Of a stretch of 64,000 bases of DNA, positions 1 to 12,800 are shown piece by piece. This DNA comes from Membranipora membranacea. Its lineage: Eukaryota; Bryozoa; Gymnolaemata; Cheilostomatida; Membraniporidae. Position 1 is the first letter of the stretch. Every line of letters starts with the position of its first letter. Made by a program: the position numbers and the translations under genes. The DNA is taken from positions 10,974,001 to 11,038,000 of the forward strand of contig OU612072.1 in assembly GCA_914767715.1 (NCBI GenBank). Reading direction: 5' to 3'. Below the pieces are notes generated by a model. The model ran no database searches, was not told where the DNA came from, and was given only the letters and a program-made list of their open reading frames with translations.

Positions 1-406
1 AGTACCCGAAATTCAATAATATCGAGGTATCAAACTGATTCGAAGGAATTACTATCTAAAAATCCTGCAACATTTACTTGAAAACCTTGTACAAATATCT
101 GTCATGAACTTGCAACTGGGTAACGAATGCGTTTTAGTGCAGTTTGGATGTAGACTCTGGTTATTTCTCAATTCAGGTTAGTACTACTGGCAACCTTCTA
201 ACTGATCAACTGGGGAAAGCTATTAGCTTGCAGATGACCTTTTGTTGCTATAGTGCTTTGATAGTTTTAGGCTTGATTGCATATAATTAGTAGTGTTTTT
301 CTTGCTTCAGATTTTCAGATTTATTACTGTATGACTAAAAGGTTTTGTTCCACATGCCATGTACATAAAAATGTATGTGTTTTTTTTTCTTTCTTTTTAC
401 CAACAG
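1..406. other. Window edge upstream of chromodomain gene
   Basis: No coding exon is recognised. Splice-like signals occur near 177 (a CAG before GTTAGT). The stretch ends in a strong polypyrimidine tract and AG (405-406), the acceptor of the first supported exon, so any 5' exons of the chromodomain gene lie here or outside the window. Confidence 0.5.
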
Positions 407-2378
407 ACGAAATGTTGTGCAAGATTGGGGAGGGCGGAAGAGAGACAGAGGAGTGCAGAGGAGAGACAGGGGAGAGAGGACGGGAGACAGGGGAGGGAGG
501 AGGAGTGACGGATGAGGACGGAGGAGAGACAGATCAGGGAGGTGGAGTGACAGATGAGGACGGAGGAGAGGCAGAGGAGGGTAGAGGAGAGACAGGGGAG
601 GGAGGAGGAGAGACAGACGAGGACAGAGGAGAGGTGACAGAGGAGGACATAGAGAACATGATAAGATCATCAACATCTGAGAATAATGGTTAGTCTAAGA
701 AGGACATTTCCCTAAAAGAAGATTCCCTGATCCTTAATCACCTCCAGCCACTAAATTTCCAAAGTCATCCATCAAATTGTCAACATGTATTGTCATACAA
801 GGCTTGCTTTATGTGAGTTATGATTATTCCTACGGTTTGCAGGTCTTTTTATGCAAATGCAAAAACCTCATGACTATGTTTTTGCGCTGTAGAAATAATG
901 AGATGGTCTATGTGTCGCATTTAGGACACAAGTCCTTGAAGACTCTTTACAAAATCACCACTTCTAGGCAGTTAACTCACACAACTCTGATAATGTCTTG
1001 CGCTAGATAACATTTCATCAATCCGTTGTGTCGCAGTGTTGAATTTATTTTTGTTAGAGAGTGAGGATGATAGCAAGAAGGTGGAGGAAGAGGAAACATG
1101 GAATGTGGAGGCAATCCTCAAAGAAAGAATTGTAAGTTAACATTCTAGATGCGCCGGAGTTTTATTTCCCACTTAGCCAACAAATTCTAACTCAGGTCAT
1201 TCGATGGTTGCATTGCGTATTCATGGAAAGCCGGATGCGGTCAAAAATTTGTCCTCCATTGTCAGGTCACATGTTGAAATCTTGACTATTGCTCATGTTG
1301 TTGACGGAGGTATGTTTTCCATACTTGGATCCCAAAAAGAAAATTTCTATGCCCTTATTTGTAATTTCTGTCTCATTGATAATAAGGTGTATATTGTAAT
1401 TGAATTGGTTTTTATACTGAAATTAAATTGTAGTGGTACCAACACCCAGAATAAAAGAAAGTTCGTAATTGACTCCAAAGGGCTATTTGGTGTTTGCTCA
1501 GTGATTAAAAACAGGTAGGCTGATACTTGTGAATATTTTATTTCCAGAATAAGAAGAGAGGAATAAGCGAATGGTTAGTGCAGTGGGAGGATGAGGGCAG
1601 GTTAGTATTAGTAAACAACCTGTCGCTATCAGTTTTTTTGTCACAATTCACACATAGTTGCATGGTAACTACAATGAATTTGCAGATCATATTTGATAGT
1701 GTCATATTGTTTCCACTCTGTTCATCTATATGGAAAAGTGAGTCTTCAAGACAAAATTAACGCTCCCTGATTTCTCTAAAATTACTTTGACCATATCATA
1801 GTCACTAAGTGTGATAAAGCGTGTAGAATAGGATGACTGGTAAATCGGTAAACAGGTTAATTTTAATGTTTTAGCCTTTATCTTCATTGCATCATTGTCT
1901 ACAGTACCCATGTACTAATCTATGCTATTTTTTTCCCTCTTAGCAAGAGATGGAAACCTACATGGGAGCCGTTGAGCAACATCTACAACACCAGCAAGTT
2001 TGCTGAATACATGGTTTGTGCATATACTATTTCATTTTTCTTCTATCCGATTGTCTCAAGTGCACTCAATTCAGTCACAAACTCGATTTTTAGCGTCGAT
2101 TTGCACGTATTGATGTATAGTGATATAATGTTGTAATTTATCTACAGCTTTGCACCTTTTTTAGTTGCCCACTGCGCACATCATTGCCCAAAATATTGGA
2201 ACCATGCTGATGAGGTACTTCATGTATTGCGTGCATATTTTTTTCCTTTTGATATGCAATTGACAAGCATCCTCACCTATCCTAACCTATCTCCGGTCTG
2301 TACGGATAGCGCAATAAACAAGCATGTTCTCTCTTTGATAGCTCAAGAATTACTGACCGAAGAGGTGAAGTAGCCTAA
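407..2378 (+). CDS. Chromodomain protein gene (5' end uncertain)
   Basis: Exons with good GT-AG borders: 407-688, 1058-1131, 1548-1600, 1944-2013, then less certain 2165-2214 and 2342-2378 (TAA). Phases agree across the first four. Exon 1 encodes a low-complexity Gly/Glu/Thr/Asp repeat; exon 2 an acidic stretch and then WNVEAILKERI; exon 3 ends in EWLVQWEDEG; exon 4 gives KRWKPTWEPLSNIYNTSKF. Joined, exons 2-4 match the chromodomain layout: an opening beta strand, the strand with W-x-VQW, and the TWEP motif followed by the C-terminal helix. Such modules usually bind methyl-lysine histone tails, though the aromatic cage is not verified here. An ATG at 412 could be the start if upstream exons are untranslated. 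The gene runs convergently toward the KDZ transposase gene. It could be a host reader or a chromodomain taken from a mobile element; nothing in view decides this. An alternative acceptor after 2147 would end the protein near 2209. Confidence 0.6.
418..650 (+). repeat. GA-rich coding minisatellite
   Basis: Imperfect purine-rich repeats of gaggagagacagag type lie inside the first chromodomain-gene exon and encode repeated GE-G-G-TDEDG units. The opposite strand is also open, but only as a consequence of this composition. Confidence 0.7.
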
Positions 2379-3850
2379 ACATCATTATAGAAGAATACTC
2401 AAAAAAGCAACAGGTGCCAACACAGTTCATAATTATTATCTTTAACTGGATTTTAAGTTTTCTGCATTTATTATAAGGAATAATACTCATTTTTGTAATA
2501 CCGTCTCATTGTCACTTTTAACTTACCTCTAGGACATTTTTTTAAATATTATTTTTACATTGCGTAAGCAATCAAAACCAGTTTCGTGTTGACATTTACT
2601 CAAACTTTTTTCTGTTATTAGCAGCTCCAGCATATATAGTTTTGTCAATACTGTTTCCTTCAACTGTATTTTTGTTGAACAGTTCGGTAAATAAATTTAC
2701 TTTTGACATAAAACAAAGGCTGACCGCAAATTTTGTTTGGACTAAGTGTTTTCGTGAGGCGAAATCCCCTGTGCACAACAAACATTTAATCCGCAGAAAT
2801 TGTTTCTCGGTTTTTAAAGCGGTGGCTATTATAAAGCATCGCTGGTTAGTTTTTATGACGTATTCATACCTTGATTTTTTTGAGGGTATTGAAAAACTAC
2901 TGAGCAATCGCCCTATGCAGAAGGGGGGGGATGAAACTACCAACAAATATTCAACATTACATCCACCACCCATGTTTCTGCCATAAAAATCTAATTAAAT
3001 CTTGAAGCTCAGATCTAATAGCATTTCCATAAATGCAACCAACGTCCGCAGCGCACTGTATAATTTTTAAAACTCTGTTTGTAAAGCAGTAGCTATTATA
3101 AACTATCCTTGCTGAGGTTGAGTTAGTTTTCGTGACAAATTCATCTTTCAAGATTTTCTGAGGGTGATGGAAAATAAAATTTCGAATTGCCAGTTTCTGT
3201 TGTCGGATATTATTTTATATTCTTTCTTGCATCACCGGAGCGTCATATAAAAGTTTTCATGAGCCCCTGATTAACCTGCACAGAGATATGAGCGATCTCC
3301 CTATGCAGAAGGGGGGGACAACTACCAACAAATAATCAACATTACATCCACCGCCCATGTTTCTGCCATAAAAATCTAATTAAATCTTGAAGCTCAGATC
3401 TAATAGCATTTCCATTAATGCAACCAACGTCTGGAAAATGAAATTTCGAATTGCCAGTATCTATAACATAACATAGGTATAATCTGATTTCTTCAATGAG
3501 TGCACCCAGTCTTCTGTCTAGTTTTAAAGATACACCAGTCACCAAATAAATGTAAATCATTGAACTTTCTTAGACGGATGAGTTTTTCATTGTATTTGGA
3601 TGGGTAGGTGTTTAATTGTCATCTCGACCTCTCAATTGGGCACCTGATTGGTAAATATTTTCAGAAGAATTGAAAAGCATTGTTGCATGAGCACGCTGAA
3701 TATATTTGGTAACAAAAAAACCTGCATCAAATCGTCAAAAGAGGATGATGCGCAAAGCAATGATGATGATAATGATGATGTTCAGGGTCTGATATGTTCC
3801 AGTCATTTATATCATATAGTATTTATTATTATTATAGTGATTATTTATTA
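2379..3850. repeat. Intergenic stretch with a 145-bp direct duplication
   Basis: Between two convergent genes. A segment at 2902-3046 (ending in gcaaccaacgtc) recurs at 3290-3431 with few differences, and the sequence just downstream of each (aaatttcgaattgccag) is also shared. No gene is recognised; the ORFs here are short and unsupported. ATT/GAT-rich simple sequence lies at 3745-3853. Confidence 0.65.
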
Positions 3851-6800
3851 TTAATTCATCTTATCTTCTTCAACATCACTTTCTATTTGTGGTTCATCAA
3901 AAAACATGTCGTCAAAGTCTTGCTCCGTCATAATGTAAGCGTCACACGCATTTGCCAAATAGTTTGTTAGCAATGAAGCATGGTCGCCCTCTGATATGTT
4001 ACACTGTTTGATAGCGTTTTCAGCCAATTTGGCTCTTTCTTTATGCAGAATATCCAGCTCTTCTGCCACCCTCTGTCTTCGCTGGAAAACGTCCACTGCA
4101 GCTAAGACCTCAGGTCGTAGCATCTCTGCCTCCATACTTCCTTCGCTCCATGGAAATTTGAGTGTCGCTTTACAGTTGTTTAGTCTCGCCATTGATATCC
4201 CCTTATGACCTAACACAATAACGACATCAAAAATAAGGGAGTAGGCACATCCTGTCTTGAATATGTATGTCAGGCTTTCAGCAATCACTCGCATGGCACA
4301 TTTTTTTATGAATCGCCTGACCCATTCACAACTTTCCCCTTTCAGCTAGACAAAAATATAACCGAAACTGGGTTAACAATTCACTGAAACATGAGAGTCT
4401 GCTAGATATATGTTTATAAACTACATTGATTATGATACATACTTTTAGCATATTTCTTCATCTCTTCCTTCAACCTCTCCGTCTGCTTACTCAGTGAGCA
4501 TCTCATGGTTTGCCTGGATTTTGAAGTATCTAAAATACATCACAGAATGTAAGTTAAGTCATTAGAGTATTTGACTACAGTCGAGCATATTTTGAGAGGA
4601 TCAATTATAATTAAATTAATTTTTTCGGATGATAAGTCAAAATCCAATCTCCATTTTTATGGATTTTTTTCCATAGTTTATTGCATTTTTATTTTCAATC
4701 TCCGTTTTACTATTTTGGAGCAAATCACTCTGTACTTTTTTGGAGCATATCATTCTATACTATTTTGGAGCAATCACGCCTTCTTTCGGAATTGACGCAT
4801 TCTACCCTTTTGCGCAGGACACTTTGACGTTATGATAGAGCTTGGTTTATTTTTTACGATGACTGTTTAAAATTAAATTCACTATTCATGAAAATTAAGT
4901 CTGATTTTGATGCGAAAAGGTATCTCAAAGATGAGTTATCAGTAAATTGAGTTAAAAGCTTATCAAGTTCAAGTGCCTGACAAACTTGAGTAGCTAAACA
5001 AAACAGCCCCTTTCTTTAACAGGAAGGGGCAACTCCATACAAAATAAAATTGAATTATGACGCACAAAAGAGGAGTGTCTGTTCTGCTTGGGTATTCTGT
5101 CGGTTGAATATCCGACAATCTCCCGTATAAATTGACACCATTCTCAAGACATTGCTGTGTTCAAGTCATAGAAAATCGAACTGTCAGAGCAGCCTGGAAC
5201 CACCCTGCACCTCATATACATTCAAAAACAGCCAATTCTCTCCATTCTAACTCCCTTACAATGCCAGATAATATGACAAAGCTTGACCCATTTCTCACAC
5301 TACAGTGAATAATTCTTTCAGCAACAAATGGGAAAGTTGACCTCCTGGGGTTTCATCAAATGTTTTTTATTTAAGTAGTTTTTGTGTGTCACAGAAATCA
5401 TTGTACACTTGATTTTTAGGATAATGTGTACGGGACAAGGAGTGCAAAGCTTCCCTACCTGCTTCTGTTAACAGTTTCTGCTCCATCCTTTTGCATCTTC
5501 TTGCAAGCTTTTCAATACACTTCTCGTTTTTTCTTGTGGCATCTGCAATAATGATGGTTTATATGGGTGCAGGGAAAAACAACAATATTTTAATCTCATA
5601 GGCTAGAGTAAAATTTAATGGGGGACAAATATTTGACTAAATTCTTCATGGAAATGTTTTTGTGCGGAAAACCTATGTGCTTTGTAGATGATACAGGATG
5701 GGGAGGAAGGGGAAAATATGGCTCACTATTCTTACAAGAGTGAGTTGCATAAGGGGAGGCAAATGAGTGAGGGACACACTATATGACTAAGAGATGACAG
5801 GTTCGGAGACAACACAACGACAAAGCCTAGCCGGAACACTTACTTTGCCCAATGTTAGCTATGTCACTTGCTACTCTTGCGAGATATTCTTCATTTTTAC
5901 CAATTTCTTTGCATGTTGTTTTGAGTAGCTCCTCTAGGCCTTTCAGTTCTTGTTCTCGCTGCATTTAAATTAAAAAAAGCATCATCTATTATATTGCGGG
6001 ATGCAAGCAAACCAACCAGCACAGAAAAAGGGAAACAACTCTAAACACTGCCATTTTGAGTTACCGCAAATGCTCATATACCCAGCTAGAGTTCAACACA
6101 GCAGGTATAAATAACATCCATGGTTAATGGCAAATAGAGTATAAATTTTACTTCAGCGCACCATCATTAATATAATTTACTACGGCAGAACGGCTTAACA
6201 AATACCAAAGCCTTGAACAAGTTGCCAATTAGCACGATGCTTAGTCATGATAAGCTAAATCTCTATTTATTGTTTATCGCCGTAAATTTTATCTGAGGAT
6301 GCTGAAATTTGGAAATCTAAATCAAACCATGAAATTCGACTACCTGAAAATTATTTAAACCCGGAAGCCGATGGTATCTAGTGATACGGTCACATTTGAA
6401 AAACGACTACACAAAAGCCCTATATATATGATTATAATAAATAGTGGCTGTTAGTAGGTAAATTCGCGACCTTGGTATATATATTAAATAATCAATAAAT
6501 AATCAATGGAAATCCCATTTTCATCGGAAAATCCAACTGAATCCAACTTGAATTCAAGTTGTCTCCATATCACCAATGAGGAGATAATTCTAAGTTTCAT
6601 GTCATGAAACTTAGAATTATCTCCTCATTGGTAATAGGGAGACAACTTGAATTCAAGTTGGATTTCCCAATGAAAATGGGATTTCCATTGATTATTTATT
6701 GATTATTTAATATACATACCAAGGTCGCGAATTTACCTACTAGGACGGAGACAACTATAGGAAACTGGAAATTCCAGTTTCCTAAAGGAAGATGAGTCAA

Positions 6801-9800
6801 ACGAATATTGCTAATCAATGGTGCAACTTGAGACTGAAATAAAGAACATTCTGGACTTCAGGAAGAACTAACCCCCCCCCCCTTCTTATTAACCAGCGAG
6901 AACAAATGAGATGAGGCTACAATAACAGACGTCATAGAACAGCAGTTAGCAACACGTGCCGCTATTGCAGACATGCTAGCAACACGTGCCATCTTTGAAA
7001 AACCAATCAGAGGGTATATAAGGAATAAAATTCGTCACTAGAGAATTACGATAACACACAACGAGAGAACGAACACACACACACACAGGCACACACAACC
7101 ACAGAACACTTTTAATACAATTATAGAATTGTATTACGCGAACTATCTTTGAAGTATTTTATCATAAGCAAAATTATTTAAGTACACCTTATACTTTGAA
7201 TCATGTTTTTTACTCACATCTTCTAAGGATTTATATTGGATATTAACTACTATTGGATATTATATTACTTATATTAACTACTATTGGATATTATATTACT
7301 TATATTAACTACTATTGGATATTATAACTACTTATTGGATATTATACTACTCGGAGTTCGAAGAAAAAGCTAACGCAAGGACGTTAATAATTACGATCTT
7401 TATAATTTTTTAACATAAGTAATATTATTATATTTTTGACATTTTAACATTATTGGAATTTTTAAAATACTTTCAGAAAACAAAGCTAAATAGAATTATT
7501 TAACCCCTTTTGACAACCCGCTTGATTTTCCAAATCAGTTACTTTAAACAACACCAAGTTTTAAGATTCAAGTATCATCAAAAATTGAACCTTGCGAATT
7601 CAAATCAGACACACAATAGGAGTTGCATTACCTTTGAATAATTAAGGATAACTCCAAATATAATTCTACTGGTTGAACAGTTTTTAAATTACAAATTATA
7701 CGCGAAATTTGAAGCGACCTAAAGCTACTCCTGATCCTAAAGGGAAGTGAACTGAAGTCTATAACAAACATTCAGTTATAAGGCCTGTGATTCTGATTAA
7801 ACTACCTAAGCTACCTAATTGGACTTCCAGGCACTATACAAAGATCAATTTTAGCGTTGAAAGTTAGTAATCCATAAAATACTGGAGACTGCAAGATATT
7901 TTGAAGTATAAAACTTATCTTCTAAATAGAAGCCTCCTCATTTTAAAATAACCGCACGCTCATAACCCAAAAAGGGTTATTTAATTGCTTTGTGGTGCAT
8001 GAATATTATTTTCAACTCCACTCGAGTTACTGTTAGAACAACCAAGGAGTTTTCTGCAGTATATCGGCAGGAGCCACTCTTTGAAATGCTAGGAGCCAAC
8101 TTCTCCGATGTCCAAGAGGGGTGGGACTTATATACAATCCTAAGGGATTCTCTAAACCGGGAACGGGGAGCCAGCTATTCTTCATTTTAGATTTTGTTAA
8201 GGTTAATTTGTTACATTTTTAATTTAACGTGCTACCGAAAATTTACACAGAACCTTAGTAAGAAATTTCAGAGAGAATACAACCTCAATTATAATCAGAA
8301 CTAGACAACTTACTCAATAGGTAACGTGTTGGAACCTTGAATATTTTAAGCATTTCAGTATACGATTTTGGTATACTACTATTAATTCCGTTCCTCACAG
8401 TATTGACTTAATAAGACAACACAATCTGCATACAAAAGGATTTGATAAAAAATTGGGATCAAAAGTAACAGGCACCAGCACAATGGGAGAGAGAGAAAAT
8501 TGTAATATTATTACCTTTAGATAACATTTGCTTAAATGAGATGGCAACTCCATCAACTTCCGTACATTCTAGAATGCTGAACTGTGGGTTATCTTCTCCT
8601 GTCGACCTATATGATCAAATTTATCTTTTAGCCAGAGCAAGGAGTTAGAGACTAACATGTTGGTAAGAGTAGCTGAATGGCAGCACTGAAGTGTTACAAT
8701 GAAGTGCGCTGGTGAAACATTGGTACATACCTGTGATTGGACTTCAATGGAAAGCCCACAACAGAAATAATAGAGGTACAGTGCACTGTTATATATATAT
8801 TCATTGATTAATATTGGTCTAATATCTGACACAAAGTTATATACTGATGAAGTTTCTCCTCAAGTAGCCATATGGCCTACTGTGTATTCTGTCACTAATC
8901 CATAAATTCATATCAATGTACAATGCCATTGTGGACAATTACAGCACCTATTTCATGAAACAAGCTGACTTTCCCTAGCCTGATTTGGTAATTAGCAGAT
9001 TGGTTGAGGAGAAGGCAACTCTTTGAAGACTGAAGACCATGAGTTTACATGTAATTTGATAAAATAAAATCTGTGGCTTGAAGAATCGTGTTACCCAAAT
9101 CTGAATAAAGCATACTGAATGATTACTAAGAAATCACTTTACCCATTTCAGCCTTCAACAACCAAAGAGCTCCCAAAGGCAGCTATGAGCTCACCTGCTT
9201 TGTGGCTGTTATGTGTAACAGGACCCAATCGTGAAAGGTAGCTGTTGGCCAGCTCTGTAGTTTCACCAGTTGAGCAGCCAACCCCTTCAACAACTTTTGC
9301 GCTCCATTTAACCTGGCAAGAGAGAGAATTTTCATAATTACCAGATCTAACACAATCTCATAAAGTATACGAAATTTAAACATAGCCCTGGCTCTATGCA
9401 GGTCAAAGGGGTGCCTGAACTACTGTTACCCTGTCCTAGATAAAATACAGAGCGCTTTTGCTTCCGGTACTGAAATTTTGAAAGGGTGATCAAGTTGGTG
9501 TAAATCACACCAGAGCAAGTACCTGGCAGTTCCCGTTGTGTGATTTGGCATGCATCACCGACAGCATAGGAGTGTGTCTACGTGCCACCGTACCATCCTG
9601 TTTCTCCAGCCAGGGCCAATATCTGCAAATCGTATCATGGGCGATATACTTGGCAGTCGGGAACTCTTTCTACAATAAACACAGGCAAAATAAATGGTGT
9701 ACATGTACATTGTATATGTCAAGCACTCATAAAATCATCGCCACCAATAAAATAGGAAGCTCACTGGATGCTCTGAAGATTAACGTCCTGGGCTAATTAC

Positions 9801-12800
9801 ATATTGTTAAATATGTAAACAGCCCAGGATACTGACGACAATGAACTGCTTCAAAATATTGCCAAGATTTAAAACCTTCAAATGTTGGTGCTGATATTGT
9901 GCCCTTAACAGTGCAGATCACATGAATAGACACCCTTTTTTACAAAGGTGCACATGAAATCAGTGCAAAATGAAAACGCCCCCGATGACATACTCAATAT
10001 TTCTATGTTGATGTACCAAACAATAACCCATTAATTAACCTACCTGTAGAATATAGGGGTATTGGAATATTTCTCCACTCGTCATGTCCAGGGCTTTTAG
10101 GACAAACATGTGTCTACAGATTGCAACCATCAAACCTGTTTCATCTTTATGACGATGGCGACGTACAGGTGCAATGGTATTCGGAGCTTTGGATGTGGTA
10201 CCTCCACAAGTGTCGGAAGTGTCGGTAACTTCCTACAACAGTATGCATGTTCAAGCTATAAATACGCGCCTCCCAGTATTTGGTATCATATTGAAAGTCT
10301 CAGTCTAATAAAGAGCACCATGATAACCTTTTTAATAACCGGTTAAATAACACTGTTGAAACAATCATCATTCTTTTCTCAACCACTAAGGTTGTCTCCT
10401 CTTTATCACACAAACAATGGGCAAATAACCCTAACACATAAGCTGTCTAGATGGCGGTGGTGGAATGGACTGTGATGCTGATGGGAGATTGAACACAACT
10501 CTGAGTAGTTAGTAGCAGGCAGGCTAATTAGCGCCATCAACCCAGTCTTTTTTGGGATGGTGAGATGCTAGTTATTTTGAAGAGGAGTTTAAGGTGTATC
10601 TGCACCACATTGTCCATAAAAATCCCCACTCACAACAACATGGCATCATGCTGAAACCAATATTTTCAGAATCACTGTGTGATTAGCTTTCCAACAATAT
10701 ATAAAATGTCCAAATCGATCGATGTTGGTATCATAACCTTATTTTGAGAGCCCGTAGGGAGTTGTAACTTATATAATAGTAGCCATTGAGGTGAGGTGAA
10801 AGTAGTTGACGTTACACCTCTCCCTTTAAGCGATTAATTGATGGACAAAGCTGAAAATTTGTCAATGGTTTACCCAGAGCACCCCGTAATCCACTTTTAT
10901 AATCACTTAGTAATATAGGATCTGACAATAAAACGAAACTAAAACTAAGCTAGAACCCGAAAATATATGTTATGACACTACCTTGGCAGTTCTGTCAATA
11001 TAACCTCATTAGATCAAAATCAGTGAGTCATATTACCCAAGTACACCCAAAATCAGGGTGATCTGTTAGTTTATTACATTTATTTATATAAAGTTTGACC
11101 AATGATAAACAGGATATGTCGCACATCCCTACTTTGCCATCTTTGCCTGTAGCAGTGCCCCCAATCCTCAAAAAACAGCATCAAATAAATTGTGAATAGT
11201 TACCGGAGTGGTTCTCTCATTTCTGAGGCTATAAACTTCAGCTTGAACTGATTCCTGGTCCATAATGAGTGGTCCCCTATGGCTATTCTCAGTGATTCTG
11301 TAAAATGATAAAGTGAAATGTTATGACACACCAATCAAACAACTTGAGCTAGGAGCCCAGCCCTCCACGCCAAGCAAAGACCATATGATGAAGCACCAAC
11401 CAGTAGTCAACATGATATTGTCCGTAAATTCAGTCATAATTGAAAATTTATGTATTGAATAGAAAAGAATAGAGCCTGTTTAATGTATTGGTATTAAATA
11501 AATCTTGAGCTACTGACGTTATTTCACCAATTTTGTCATCCAAACCAAGATTTTCTATTTATGTTGCCTGAGTGAAAGTTTGGCAGAACAGTAACACAAA
11601 TGTAGCGAAATAATAATAAGCTCTCATCTAGTCTCATCAATGGGTAACTACAACATACTAGTCAGTTTAAACTAGAATATTTTTGAACTATTGGCACAGA
11701 AAATAACCAACACTCATACGCACCCTCCTGCTTTCTTGTAGCGATAAAGTTTAGCATTACCGTCGATGTGTATCACATGAGGGGTGTCACCACATGCAGG
11801 GCAGTCAAATATCTCCCGCTCATTGCACAAAATGTTGTACTCTAGTCGCTTCCATTCTCGTATCACAGAGTTGAAGACCTCCGGCCTCATATTAAAAGCA
11901 TAAAATGATTAATTCCAATAAACGTTATTGAAACCATTATTTGACATATGTTACACAAAGATTCAAATTTTTGTGTCAGTGCAGACCAGTGCAAGGTCGC
12001 TGTATTTCATGTTCAGCAGTTTAAGAACAACTCTCACAGTGTCATTATATTTAGGGTGGGAAGATTAGACATTGACATCCACAGCTCATGTCACAGAATT
12101 GATATAAATTCCACTCACCAGGAATCTCTTTGTTGATATGAAGATTAAAGAGTTAGTTACGCTGGCGTTGCTAAGGAGGGGGTTGAAGTTGCTCATGGTT
12201 GATATGAGATCGAAGACTTCAAATTCAAGATATATATATTTCTTCGGCGATATCGGAAAGACACCACAGCGGATCATGTCTACAGGAAGATCTTGTTTTC
12301 CACAGTCAAGGCAAACCATACCAGTTAGCTGCCTTGTACCTGTAAAAAGAGAGTCAACATCAACACTGTGTCATAATATGGAACAGAACATCTTAGGCCA
12401 AAGTTCAGAGTAATTTAACTTATCTATCTTCTTTGGTTCTCTTAAATGTAGTGCACTGATTTGCAACATTAATATACTCTTGGCGGAGTGACGGTAGCAA
12501 ATAAATGTTTTCAGTTAATTTGAGCTGGCAACTGTGAGTATTGCACTAGATAGAAGTTGGAGGTGGCTCAGAAGGTTAGAGCACCGGTCCTCCAGTATCT
12601 TCAACAGTCCATCGACTGACGGGGTCTGGTTGGCCCCCCATATATGCTCCGACCTGCCAGAGAACAACCCGGCACAGAAATTGCAGCCTAAGGCTTCAAA
12701 TATCTCGCTGCCAATGCTTCGAGTCGAGGCAAGTGATATGACCATCTGATCATCAAAATTTTTTAATCAACCATACCGACTCAACAATAAACTGACAGTT

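Noticed and set aside
335-676. Minus-strand Leu/Pro-rich ORF
   Set aside because: It is the complement of the GA-rich coding repeat in the chromodomain-gene exon; composition alone keeps it open.
5000-5032. Short GC hairpin as a terminator
   Set aside because: A stem of six to eight bases with no T-run context; intrinsic terminators are not expected in this genome type.
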